Below are positions 56,866-64,000 of a stretch of DNA of 64,000 bases, in pieces. Position 1 is the stretch's first letter; every line of letters starts with the position of its first letter. Source of the DNA: Geobacter sp. OR-1 (GTDB lineage: Bacteria; Desulfobacterota; Desulfuromonadia; Geobacterales; DSM-12255); assembly GCF_000813145.1 (NCBI RefSeq), contig NZ_BAZF01000004.1, forward strand, positions 124,001 through 188,000, written 5' to 3'. The notes under the pieces were generated by a model, which ran no database searches, had not been told where the DNA came from, and was given only the letters and a program-made list of their open reading frames with translations. The position numbers and the translations under genes were made by a program.

Positions 56866-56881
56866 AGCACACCTCATGCCA
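56866..56881 (-). promoter_or_regulatory. Candidate sigma54 (RpoN) promoter of omcE
   Basis: On the minus strand TTGGCATGAGGTGTGCT has GG and GC ten bases apart, the RpoN spacing. It matches TGGCAYGN4TTGCW except for one T of the TT. Transcription would start near 56855, with a leader of about 110 bases. Confidence 0.5.
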
Positions 56882-57014
56882 AAACCCTTACCAGACATAA
56901 CATACTGTCATTATTACGCTTTACATTCGCAGCACTCCCAGCGTTAGAGCTATTTAAAGTGAATTAACGATTACCACCGGCATATCACCAGCTATTTAAC
57001 CGAATAATGCCCGG

Positions 57015-58094
57015 TTAATATGGATTTTCCCGGGTATACTTTTCGTTCATATACTGATAGACGTGAAACCGTCCATTATGCTGGTCTGCCACATATATTG
57101 TGTCGTTCTGGTCAATATATATCCCCATGGGCACCGAGAACCCACCCGGCCCGATAGGCAAACCGGGGAGGGCATTATAAGTGCCTCCGAACTGCAGCAG
57201 GATTTCTCCGCGATCATTAAATATCATCACTTTATTCATTTTACCGTCGGTAACATAAATGTGACCTTCTGAATCAACCGCAACGCCCTTGATCACTGCC
57301 ATTTCCCCGGTTCCATCACCACGCTTGCCGAACTTGTTGATGAATTTAAGATCCGGGGTCAGTCTCTGCACCCGAGCATTCATTGAATCCGCGACTATAA
57401 TATTGCCTTCCTTATCAATGGCAACACCGGTGGGATAGTTGAAATCAGCATCACCGGGACCTCGTTTGCCAACCGATGCGATGTATGAGCCGTCAAGCCC
57501 CAGCAGAACAATTTTATGCCCTTTAATGTCAGGCACCACAATGCGTTTTCTTGTCTTGTCTATTGCCAGCCCGCCAATCGTATCTATGTATGAAGAAACG
57601 TCATAGACTGCCGTCATCTTCCCGGTCTTGTCCAGCACAAATATCTTCTTTCGTAAGGCATCCCCGGTATATACATTACCATCGGCGTCTATTCCGATCC
57701 CAGACCCCCTGGAAAACATTTTCTGGGTATCTCCAGTGCCAAAGACACCGGCAGTGCGGGCTTTGAGGTCGAAAGTAACAACTGCCGACGACTTGTTATC
57801 AACCAAAAAAACCTTGCCCATGCCGTCCGCTGTAACGTTTATGGGAGCGGAAAGTAAAGGGGGGGCCTCTTCATCACCCAATAAAGTGGCAAAGAGACCG
57901 GTTTCCTTTTCTTTCAGTGAAGCGGCTCCTGTATAGGCACCGATGAATTCGATCCTAGGAGTATCCGGGAGCGGCGGCCAAAAATATCGTTCAACTTTCA
58001 CCGGGCCAGTCTGGGTGGGAGCAGCACACCCCCCCAGCACAATATTCCCGGCAAAACAGGCAATGTACAAACAGATTATTCCGATCAAACGCAT
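57015..58094 (-). CDS. NHL-repeat lipoprotein of the cytochrome locus
   Basis: The 359-residue protein has a lipoprotein signal with LGGC (Cys23). It then has six NHL-type beta-propeller units, such as GSGIGIDADGNVYTGDAL, PTGVAIDKEGNIIVADSMNARVQ and IKGVAVDSEGHIYVTDGKMNKVM. Such propellers are common partners of filament cytochromes and may act in their secretion, folding or surface attachment. The job is inferred. It lies 36 bases after the octaheme cytochrome gene and 268 before omcE, so omcE may be separately controlled. Confidence 0.85.
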   Translation of the reverse strand: MRLIGIICLYIACFAGNIVLGGCAAPTQTGPVKVERYFWPPLPDTPRIEFIGAYTGAASLKEKETGLFATLLGDEEAPPLLSAPINVTADGMGKVFLVDNKSSAVVTFDLKARTAGVFGTGDTQKMFSRGSGIGIDADGNVYTGDALRKKIFVLDKTGKMTAVYDVSSYIDTIGGLAIDKTRKRIVVPDIKGHKIVLLGLDGSYIASVGKRGPGDADFNYPTGVAIDKEGNIIVADSMNARVQRLTPDLKFINKFGKRGDGTGEMAVIKGVAVDSEGHIYVTDGKMNKVMIFNDRGEILLQFGGTYNALPGLPIGPGGFSVPMGIYIDQNDTIYVADQHNGRFHVYQYMNEKYTRENPY

Positions 58095-58130
58095 CTTAGA
58101 CTCCTCCTTTAAGGTTAAAACTCCGGCAAA

Positions 58131-59123
58131 TCACTTGTTGTGACAGAACTGACAAAGCGCCATCCGCTCTTCCTTGCGGCTCTGGAGAAAATATCTCACC
58201 ACCCCTCCGTGCGGATCGTGACACGATACGCAGGAAAGTTCCTTGCCTTTCCGCTTAGGAGAGATGTCTTTTTTCCCCGAGAGGGGGTGCCCTTTTTGCG
58301 ACGTGTTTCTGAGCACATGGGGCTCCTTCCCGATCTTTTCATGGCAGGATAGGCAGACCTCATTGATTGGCCGACGCATAAATCCTGTAAATTCACTGCC
58401 ATGGGGGTCATGGCATATTTCGCAATAGCCGGCGGTCACCGGACCGTGAGGGAAACTGTTTTTCTTGATCTCTTCCGCCTTGTCCGAATGGCACTCGAAG
58501 CAAAGCGCCGAATCACGCCTGCTGGTCCCGTGACGCGGATTATCGGTTTTTACATGGCAATACGCACAGGAGTAATTAGCTACAGGCTCATGGGGATACT
58601 TGACCTTGACCAGTCTCTGATGGCAAGTCGCGCAAGGGCTGTTGGCCGGATTTTGCGCCGTGTTTTTGCTGTTTGATGATGTCATTGCATGGCAGGCGGC
58701 ACAGACCTTCTCATTCTCAGTGGTGTGCAGAGATGTTTCACGAAAGTCCTTAGGGACCAAAGACCGATCACCCAGTGGATTATAGAAGATTTCCGTGGCA
58801 ATGGACTGCACCTTGTTGTCAGCTATGTAACCTTCCACAAGAAGGGTGTTTTTCCCATTATCCCAAACCGGTTGAACAATAAGAATATCCTGAAAGAGTT
58901 TGCGGTAATCTGAAGATGAAATCTGCATGATGTCGGAATCGGAACCGTTGACAGTCAGCTTTATTCCTGAGATGGCAGAATCGTTGGTCTTAATGATAAG
59001 ATAATCAGAGCGGTACACCCAACTTTTATCCATCGGGTAGATGAGCTGCATTGCAGCAAGAAGATTCCCGGGTAACAGCAGAAGCATCAGTACAGCCAAG
59101 AAACCTTCCCTGCGCCATTTCAT
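58131..59123 (-). CDS. Octaheme c-type cytochrome
   Basis: The 330-residue protein has a signal peptide (cleavage near LLA|AMQLI), an Ig-like N-terminal region of about 110 residues without haem, and then eight CxxCH sites: CAACH, CATCH, CAYCH, CFECH, CEICH, CLSCH, CVSCH and CQFCH. Several fall in the doubled CxxCH pattern with nearby DPHG residues, a hallmark of this electron-transfer family. The ATG at 59123 follows GGAGAG; a TTG five codons upstream is less likely. It is in line with CcsA and ResB, which would mature it, and may pass electrons between PpcA and the outer surface. Confidence 0.9.
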   Translation of the reverse strand: MKWRREGFLAVLMLLLLPGNLLAAMQLIYPMDKSWVYRSDYLIIKTNDSAISGIKLTVNGSDSDIMQISSSDYRKLFQDILIVQPVWDNGKNTLLVEGYIADNKVQSIATEIFYNPLGDRSLVPKDFRETSLHTTENEKVCAACHAMTSSNSKNTAQNPANSPCATCHQRLVKVKYPHEPVANYSCAYCHVKTDNPRHGTSRRDSALCFECHSDKAEEIKKNSFPHGPVTAGYCEICHDPHGSEFTGFMRRPINEVCLSCHEKIGKEPHVLRNTSQKGHPLSGKKDISPKRKGKELSCVSCHDPHGGVVRYFLQSRKEERMALCQFCHNK

Positions 59124-59202
59124 AACAGGTCTCTCCAATTGGATCCGTTGTCGAGGATCGATATCGAGTATATCATGCGAAATGAAGAATCCCTAATGCC
59201 AG

Positions 59203-59231
59203 AAAAAAAGGCGCGGTGTAATCACCGCGCC
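59203..59231 (-). terminator. Terminator after ccsA
   Basis: A perfect 9-bp stem GGCGCGGTG / CACCGCGCC with a short loop is followed by seven T residues on the minus strand, 21 bases past the ccsA stop. The octaheme gene would then need readthrough or its own promoter. Confidence 0.92.
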
Positions 59232-59251
59232 TGAAAACATGAGCAATATCA

Positions 59252-60100
59252 TTATTTCCCATAACTGTGTAACCCCGAAAGGAACAGGTTCACCCCAAGA
59301 TAGCAGAAAATGGTGGCCGCGAAACCTACGATAGAAAGAATCGCCGCTCTCCTCCCCACCCAGCCGCGAGTGATTCGTGCATGGAGGAACGCCGCATAGA
59401 CGAACCAGACAATAAGTGACCAGGTCTCTTTTGGGTCCCAGCTCCAATAGGTACCCCAGGCATAGTTTGCCCATGCCGCACCGGTAACTATTCCCAAGGT
59501 CAGGAGAGGAAACCCGATCATGATCGCCTTGTAATTGAGGTCATCAAGAATCCTGATGGCAGGAAACATGGAAAAGATACCTCCGGCAGGGGAGTCGCCA
59601 TCGGCCTTTTCCTGGCGTTCCTTGATCAGATACATGATTGAAATGCCACAGGCAACGGCAAACGCCGCGTAACCAAGAAAGCAGGTGATGACATGATAAA
59701 GGAGCCAGTTACTCTGCAATGCCGGGACCAGCGGCTCTATCCCGCTATGGAGACCGAGTTGCGCCCAGGCCATGCCAAGAAGGGCAAATGGCACAACAAA
59801 CGCGCCGACAACCCGGTATTTGTACTTCAACTCGATGATCCCGTAGATGAGGATGATGGTCCACGAGAAAAAAACAACCGATTCATATAAATTGGAGAGC
59901 GGGGCATGGCCAACGCCCATGTCGTAAGACTCTTTCCAGCGTAGAATTATGGCTATTGTTTGAATAATCCAGCCGGCATAGGCCGCCCAGCTGCCGACCA
60001 ATCCTATCTGCTTGTTTTTAGTGGCGAGAAAAGCAAAAAAGACGATCATGGATACCATGTAAACTATTGTTGTGACATTGAACAGCATAGAACTGGACAT
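59252..60100 (-). CDS. ccsA: Cytochrome c biogenesis protein CcsA (haem lyase subunit)
   Basis: CcsA with ResB forms the system II haem exporter and ligase in the inner membrane. The 282-residue protein has eight predicted helices and the WWD-type haem-handling motif WGTYWSWDPKETW (near residue 215). His residues in HVITCFLGYAA and FLHARITRGW are the usual haem ligands. It lies 79 bases after resB. The pair beside three cytochrome genes suggests a dedicated set for this locus, in addition to a general one elsewhere. Confidence 0.95.
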   Translation of the reverse strand: MSSSMLFNVTTIVYMVSMIVFFAFLATKNKQIGLVGSWAAYAGWIIQTIAIILRWKESYDMGVGHAPLSNLYESVVFFSWTIILIYGIIELKYKYRVVGAFVVPFALLGMAWAQLGLHSGIEPLVPALQSNWLLYHVITCFLGYAAFAVACGISIMYLIKERQEKADGDSPAGGIFSMFPAIRILDDLNYKAIMIGFPLLTLGIVTGAAWANYAWGTYWSWDPKETWSLIVWFVYAAFLHARITRGWVGRRAAILSIVGFAATIFCYLGVNLFLSGLHSYGK

Positions 60101-60179
60101 CGATTGTATCCTCCGGTAATCGTAAATCGTTGATATTGTTAAGTGGCTACAGGCTGCCTGGTTTTACAGATCTATAGCA

Positions 60180-61544
60180 TTACAGTTTTTCCATCTTTCC
60201 TGTCAACTCATCAAAAGCACCTTGAAAAGCGGGCTGATTCTTGCTGGCACTACCGGCAACCACCACGCGGCCGCTGGACGAAATTCTGACCCAAATCCGT
60301 TTATGCGACATGAAAAAGGCCATTATTATCCCGACAACCATGAGCGTACAGCCAAACCAGACTATCCATACGCCGGGATCTTTGGCAACCTGGAGACCGG
60401 TATAGAATTTTTCATCGGATCCATCATAGGAAAATACCAGGTCTCCGCCCCGTTCCTCATCCAATTTCGGGAAGTTGCGGAACACGATGAAACTGTCCGG
60501 CTGCTTCCCAGGTGAATGGACCTCGATACGAGCAGCAGGGCCCGACATCTGCGGGATAAATTGCCGAACGTCCTGAGTAGATTCCGTAACATGCATGGTC
60601 CGCCCGCCGGGGAGCTGGACCGACTCCCCCTGGCGAGCGGTGATCTTTATCGGTGCGCCGCCCTTCTTCTCCCTGACGGTAAAGTAGAATGTCCCACCCT
60701 CTCCTGCAGGGCCGTAACTTGACTGGTAGAAGGTGATGCCCTTGTAGGAAAGGGGATCGTTTACCACTATAGGGATGTTGACATACCCGGGAACAGGTTT
60801 ACCATTCTCGACAACAGTGAGGATGCTCTTAAACTCCTTAGGGGCTCCGGTCTCATAAAACGCAACGGAAAACTTTTCCAATTTTACTGCAAAACCAAGG
60901 TCAATCGGTTTGTTGTTGCGGCCGAGGACCTTTGATTCACTCGTACCTTCCGTTATCTGAACCCAGCCCTTGTAACCGAACAGTGAACCGATAATTGCCC
61001 CGATGAAGATGATAACGATGCTGAGGTGAACGACATAAACCCCAAGGCGGCACCAGGGGTTTTTCTGGGCATACAGATGAACCTCGCCATCTTTCTCAGT
61101 TACGACCGGTGCGGCAAACTCCTTGGCAAGAAATCCGGTGAACCCGTCCTTCAGGGCAGCAAGCCCCCCCTTCAGCTTCAGGTCCCGAGTGAGAGAGAGT
61201 GATTTCTCCAATCCCTCATCCAGCACCAGGTTTGGTTCTGTGACTATTTTCCATACCCTTGGGAGCCTCTTCATGGAGCACGCCACCAAGTTTACGGTGA
61301 AAAGATATAGAAGCAGGATATACCACCAGGAGTGGTACATATCAAAGAACCCGATCTTGTCGTAAATCTGGAGCTTTGTCTGGCTCAAAGAACTGATATA
61401 TTCTTCGGGTATGTTCGGAACCTGTGGAATGACGGTGCCGATTATCGATGTTACAGCCAAACCGATGAGAAGGGAAATAGCCAGCTTTAGAGAACAGAAG
61501 AAGTCCCAGAGCCCCTGGATGAAGCCTTTGTTATTCGTTGTCAA
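60180..61544 (-). CDS. resB: Cytochrome c biogenesis protein ResB
   Basis: ResB (Ccs1) partners CcsA and keeps apocytochrome cysteines and haem in place for ligation. The 454-residue protein has four membrane helices (first near residues 15-40, last near 400-425), an N-terminal SLKLAISLLIGLAVTSIIGTVIPQ, a RLGVYVVHLSIVIIFIGAIIGSLFG segment with a conserved His, and a large periplasmic domain between them. The start has AGGAG upstream. It stands between ppcA and ccsA. Confidence 0.95.
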   Translation of the reverse strand: MTTNNKGFIQGLWDFFCSLKLAISLLIGLAVTSIIGTVIPQVPNIPEEYISSLSQTKLQIYDKIGFFDMYHSWWYILLLYLFTVNLVACSMKRLPRVWKIVTEPNLVLDEGLEKSLSLTRDLKLKGGLAALKDGFTGFLAKEFAAPVVTEKDGEVHLYAQKNPWCRLGVYVVHLSIVIIFIGAIIGSLFGYKGWVQITEGTSESKVLGRNNKPIDLGFAVKLEKFSVAFYETGAPKEFKSILTVVENGKPVPGYVNIPIVVNDPLSYKGITFYQSSYGPAGEGGTFYFTVREKKGGAPIKITARQGESVQLPGGRTMHVTESTQDVRQFIPQMSGPAARIEVHSPGKQPDSFIVFRNFPKLDEERGGDLVFSYDGSDEKFYTGLQVAKDPGVWIVWFGCTLMVVGIIMAFFMSHKRIWVRISSSGRVVVAGSASKNQPAFQGAFDELTGKMEKL

Positions 61545-61662
61545 GATTTACTCCTTAGTCGCCATTTGTGTTCATACCGCCAACCAGCGGTTGATTATAC
61601 AGGAATCATTCCAACAAATACAATCAATTTTCCGGACATCAGCCTGGCCATACTCATAAAAT

Positions 61663-61694
61663 AAAAGGGACAACGAACTAGTCGTTATCCCTTT
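61663..61694 (-). terminator. Terminator after ppcA
   Basis: An imperfect 13-bp hairpin (AAAGGGATAACGA / TCGTTGTCCCTTT) with a CTAGT loop lies 24 bases past the ppcA stop. The T-tract after it is broken (ATTTTATG), so some readthrough into resB is likely. Confidence 0.7.
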
Positions 61695-61717
61695 ATTCAG
61701 AACCTGTCAAAGTCAGA

Positions 61718-61978
61718 TTACTTGTGGCAATCCTTGCAGCTTGTGGGGCCTTTCTTCAAGTCGGCATGGCAACCTTTGCACCCCTTGCCATGGGCGATTT
61801 CCTTGCCAAAGCCGGCTATCTTGCCCGGTCCTTTTTCGTGGCACTTCTTGCAGTCGCCGACAGAGGCCTGGTGAGCCTTGTGATTGAATTTAACACCTTT
61901 CTTCATTTCAATAACGTCTGCGCCAAAGGCGGTCCCGGCAAAAGCAACTACTGCGAACAAAGCAACTAAGGTCTTCAT
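61718..61978 (-). CDS. ppcA: Triheme periplasmic cytochrome c7 (PpcA-like)
   Basis: PpcA carries electrons across the periplasm to outer-membrane conduits. The 86-residue precursor has a signal peptide (cleavage AFG|ADVIE). The mature part, about 67 residues, has three CxxCH sites at residues 43-47, 67-71 and 81-85, with distal His33, His36 and His63. Lys is abundant around the haems, as usual. The sequence HEKGPGKIAGFGKEIAHGKGCKGC is very close to Geobacter PpcA. GGGGGAAGATTC precedes the ATG. A strong promoter and a leaky terminator make it the likely head of the ppcA-resB-ccsA block. Confidence 0.95.
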   Translation of the reverse strand: MKTLVALFAVVAFAGTAFGADVIEMKKGVKFNHKAHQASVGDCKKCHEKGPGKIAGFGKEIAHGKGCKGCHADLKKGPTSCKDCHK

Positions 61979-62019
61979 TGAATCTTCCCCCTTTTCCCTG
62001 AGATGAGAATTTTGAAGGG

Positions 62020-62048
62020 AAACTAATACAGCGACCTGATGTTGTCAA
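62020..62048 (-). promoter_or_regulatory. Sigma70-type promoter of ppcA
   Basis: TTGACA (62043-62048) and TAGTTT (62020-62025) with 17-base spacing on the minus strand. It starts after the purE stop, so ppcA is not merely a continuation of the pur operon. Confidence 0.7.
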
Positions 62049-62075
62049 GGGAAAACAACTTGGAAAGATGTAACG

Positions 62076-62594
62076 CTAGCTGCGGTTTTTCAACACGAGT
62101 TGTTCCTGCAGCGCAGTATCCTTTGCCGCAACCTCTTCCGAGAGCCTGAATTTATAAGCAACCAGGCGTTCCGACAACTCTGGATTGCAGATGGCAAGCA
62201 TCTGCACCGCCAATATGCCGGCATTTTTTGCGCCAGATTTCCCGATAGCCATGGTAGCCACCGGAATCCCCCCCGGCATCTGCACCATGGCATAAAGGGC
62301 ATCCACACCATTTAACGGACTGCCGCCAATAGGGACTCCGATCACCGGCAAGGTCGTCTCTGCAGCTATCACACCGGCAAGATGTGCTGCCATTCCGGCA
62401 GCGGCAATTATGACCTTTACGCCGCGCGCGGCTGCGCTGGACGCCAGTTCTGCCGTTCTCTGCGGAGAACGATGGGCAGAGGAGACTCTCATTTCAAACG
62501 TTACCCCGAATTCGTCCAGAACCTTGGCAGTCTCTTCCATTACCGGCAGGTCAGAGTCGCTACCCATTATTACCAAAACCTGGGGGTTTTTCAT
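62076..62594 (-). CDS. purE: N5-carboxyaminoimidazole ribonucleotide mutase
   Basis: PurE (class I) rearranges N5-CAIR to CAIR in purine synthesis. The 172-residue protein has [11 protein letters not shown] near residue 10 (phosphate site with Ser and Asp), RVSSAHRSP with the catalytic His near residue 42, [10 protein letters not shown] and [14 protein letters not shown], all invariant in PurE. It overlaps the GT2 stop by ATGA. The next gene downstream, ppcA, has its own promoter. Confidence 0.97.
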   Translation of the reverse strand: MKNPQVLVIMGSDSDLPVMEETAKVLDEFGVTFEMRVSSAHRSPQRTAELASSAAARGVKVIIAAAGMAAHLAGVIAAETTLPVIGVPIGGSPLNGVDALYAMVQMPGGIPVATMAIGKSGAKNAGILAVQMLAICNPELSERLVAYKFRLSEEVAAKDTALQEQLVLKNRS

Positions 62595-63343
62595 TGTGCA
62601 TTTCCTCCGGGGAAAATACGGGCATGCATGAGGCCCATTCTGGACAGCCTGAATTGTAGCGCAGTCACCATGACACCAACACCGTAAACAACGCTATTCC
62701 GAAAATTGATTGACGACGCTTCCGGAAAATACTTTGTAGGGCAACTTACTTCACCAACCCTGAACCCGTACCAGATTATCTGGGCGATCACCTGATTATC
62801 AAAGAGGAAATTATCAGAGTTCAGGTCCAGCGGCAGTTGCTCCAACAGCTCACGTGAAAATGCTCTGTAACCGGTATGATATTCTGAAAGCTTATGCCCG
62901 AGCAGAACATTTTCCAGAAAGGTAAGCAGCCGGTTCGCAATATATTTATAGCGCGGCATTCCGCCTTGCAGTGCACCAATTCCGAGAATCCTTGAGCCAA
63001 GGACCGCATCAAACTCGCCGAAAGCGATCATCGAAGCCATTGCCGTCACCAGCCGCGGTGTGTATTGATAGTCGGGGTGGAGCATTACGACAATATCCGC
63101 CCCAAGGTCCAAGGCGGCACGGTAACAGGTTTTCTGATTGCCGCCATACCCCTTGTTCCGGTCATGCACTATGGTTTTGATCCCCAGGCTTCTGGCAACC
63201 TCGGCAGTATCGTCACCGCTGGCATCGTCAACAAGCACAACTTCATCAACAAATTCGAACGGAATCTCGTTATATGTATTTTTGAGCGTCTTTGACGCAT
63301 TGTATGCCGGCAGTACGACGACAAGTTTCTTGTTGTTGATCAT
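62591..63343 (-). CDS. GT2-family glycosyltransferase between purD and purE
   Basis: The 250-residue protein resembles DPM1-type synthases. It has [51 protein letters not shown] and [11 protein letters not shown], with Asp-x-Asp replaced by His-Pro-Asp at the metal-site position. It has a late [23 protein letters not shown] acceptor region. It is coupled on both sides: purD ends TAATG at its start, and its stop overlaps purE as ATGA. A role in purine synthesis is not expected. It may use the pur operon only for expression, perhaps to make a lipid-linked sugar. Confidence 0.87.
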   Translation of the reverse strand: MINNKKLVVVLPAYNASKTLKNTYNEIPFEFVDEVVLVDDASGDDTAEVARSLGIKTIVHDRNKGYGGNQKTCYRAALDLGADIVVMLHPDYQYTPRLVTAMASMIAFGEFDAVLGSRILGIGALQGGMPRYKYIANRLLTFLENVLLGHKLSEYHTGYRAFSRELLEQLPLDLNSDNFLFDNQVIAQIIWYGFRVGEVSCPTKYFPEASSINFRNSVVYGVGVMVTALQFRLSRMGLMHARIFPGGNAQ

Positions 63344-64000
63344 TACCCTGCTCTATCAATTGCCTTGCTGCCGATATCCCTGCGAAAATGAACGCCATCC
63401 CAGCTAATGGCCGAAACACCGGCATAGGCGCGGTCTATGGCGTCTTTCACCGTATCACCTACAGCAGTAACGCCCAGAACCCTGCCGCCGTTGGTGGCGA
63501 ACGAGGTTCCGGCAGCTGCGGTGCCGGCATGAAAGACCATCAGGTGCGGCATCGTTGCAGCAAGATCAAGGCCGCTGATTATATCTCCCTTGGGATAATC
63601 GCCCGGATACCCTTTTGCCGCCATCACCACGCACACCGCTGCCTGGTCGTGCCATTCGAGCGACATCCCGGAGATATCCCCATCGGCAACTGCCAGCATA
63701 AGCGGGACAATATCAGATTTCATCCTCATCAGCAGGGGCTGGCATTCAGGGTCTCCGAACCTGGCATTGAACTCCAGTGTTTTTACGGAATCGCCGTCGA
63801 TCATCAGCCCGGCATAAAGTACGCCGCGATATGGCCGGCCCTCGGCAGCCATTCCGTCTATGGTGCGGCGCATGACCTCCGTCATCGCTTTTTCATGTAT
63901 GGCGGGGGTTACCACCGGCGCCGGGGAATACGCGCCCATGCCTCCGGTGTTCGGCCCCTTGTCGCCATCGAAGACCGCCTTGTGGTCCTGCGCACTGGCC
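63343..64000 (-). CDS. purD: Phosphoribosylamine-glycine ligase (5' end beyond window)
   Basis: PurD joins phosphoribosylamine and glycine with ATP. The visible 219 codons are the C-terminal half of a protein of about 425. They include [19 protein letters not shown] (ATP-grasp loop), [32 protein letters not shown] (metal site) and [18 protein letters not shown] at the end. The stop shares one base with the next start (TAATG), which implies coupling. The start lies past the right edge. Confidence 0.96.
   Translation of the reverse strand, partial: ASAQDHKAVFDGDKGPNTGGMGAYSPAPVVTPAIHEKAMTEVMRRTIDGMAAEGRPYRGVLYAGLMIDGDSVKTLEFNARFGDPECQPLLMRMKSDIVPLMLAVADGDISGMSLEWHDQAAVCVVMAAKGYPGDYPKGDIISGLDLAATMPHLMVFHAGTAAAGTSFATNGGRVLGVTAVGDTVKDAIDRAYAGVSAISWDGVHFRRDIGSKAIDRAG

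Noticed and set aside
56747-57014. Possible cGAMP riboswitch upstream of the omcE-like gene
   Set aside because: Such switches precede some Geobacter cytochrome genes, but the required core sequences are not found here on the minus strand.

Overview
The window reads as a chromosomal segment of a Geobacter-type bacterium (Desulfuromonadia, Geobacteraceae). The main evidence is a block holding an OmcE-like tetraheme cytochrome, an NHL-repeat lipoprotein, an octaheme cytochrome, CcsA, ResB and a PpcA-like triheme cytochrome c7 next to purE. A hopanoid cluster (shc, hpnA, dxs, hpnH, hpnI) and the gene order rpsF-rpsR-DUF2232-rplI fit the same group. Most genes are on the minus strand. I saw no rRNA, tRNA, CRISPR array or intact transposase.

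Layout. 0-8 kb: housekeeping genes on the minus strand: ppdK (cut by the left edge), glyS, glyQ, then the rpsF operon with its promoter and leader. 8-9.8 kb: a CheX-like protein and a PilZ protein around a gene-free stretch of nearly 700 bases. 9.7-18.7 kb: hopanoid lipids. mnmM-like, hpnI and a ChaN-like lipoprotein form an ATGA-coupled minus-strand operon, divergent from shc-hpnA-dxs-hpnH on the plus strand. 18.8-24.4 kb: a sulfur-assimilation operon, cysD-cysNC plus a three-gene NitT/TauT/Ssu-type ABC importer. 24.5-25.7 kb: a DUF4143 ATPase that looks like an insertion.

25.9-53.3 kb: a large surface-polysaccharide region, much of it visibly AT-rich. It has GT2, GT4 and GT9 enzymes, GT-C-like membrane proteins, UDP-galactopyranose mutase, a DegT aminotransferase, a pyruvyltransferase-like protein, an ATP-grasp/HAD fusion, an FkbM methyltransferase and the Wzm/Wzt exporter. 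No Wzx or Wzy is seen, so export is inferred to be ABC-dependent. Three genes here are broken by small indels or a stop codon, two of them at homopolymers. The exporter genes are separated by a tail-fibre-like secreted protein and a decayed four-helix-bundle gene. 53.3-55.6 kb: a large predicted outer-membrane beta-barrel protein with a strong sigma70 promoter.

56-62 kb: the extracellular electron-transfer locus. Its first gene as transcribed, ppcA, has a sigma70 promoter. The omcE-like gene has a candidate sigma54 promoter. CcsA and ResB would attach haem to the cytochromes. 62-64 kb: purD-GT2-purE, coupled by overlapping stops and starts, with purD cut by the right edge.

Non-coding structure is rich. 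There are TTCAC-heptad repeats (one copy inside wzm), a CGCAAAG repeat, two MITE-like palindromic elements, a 21-base exact copy of part of cysD beside the DUF4143 gene, ten candidate intrinsic terminators and five candidate promoters. All homology calls come from reading motifs by eye; nothing was searched.
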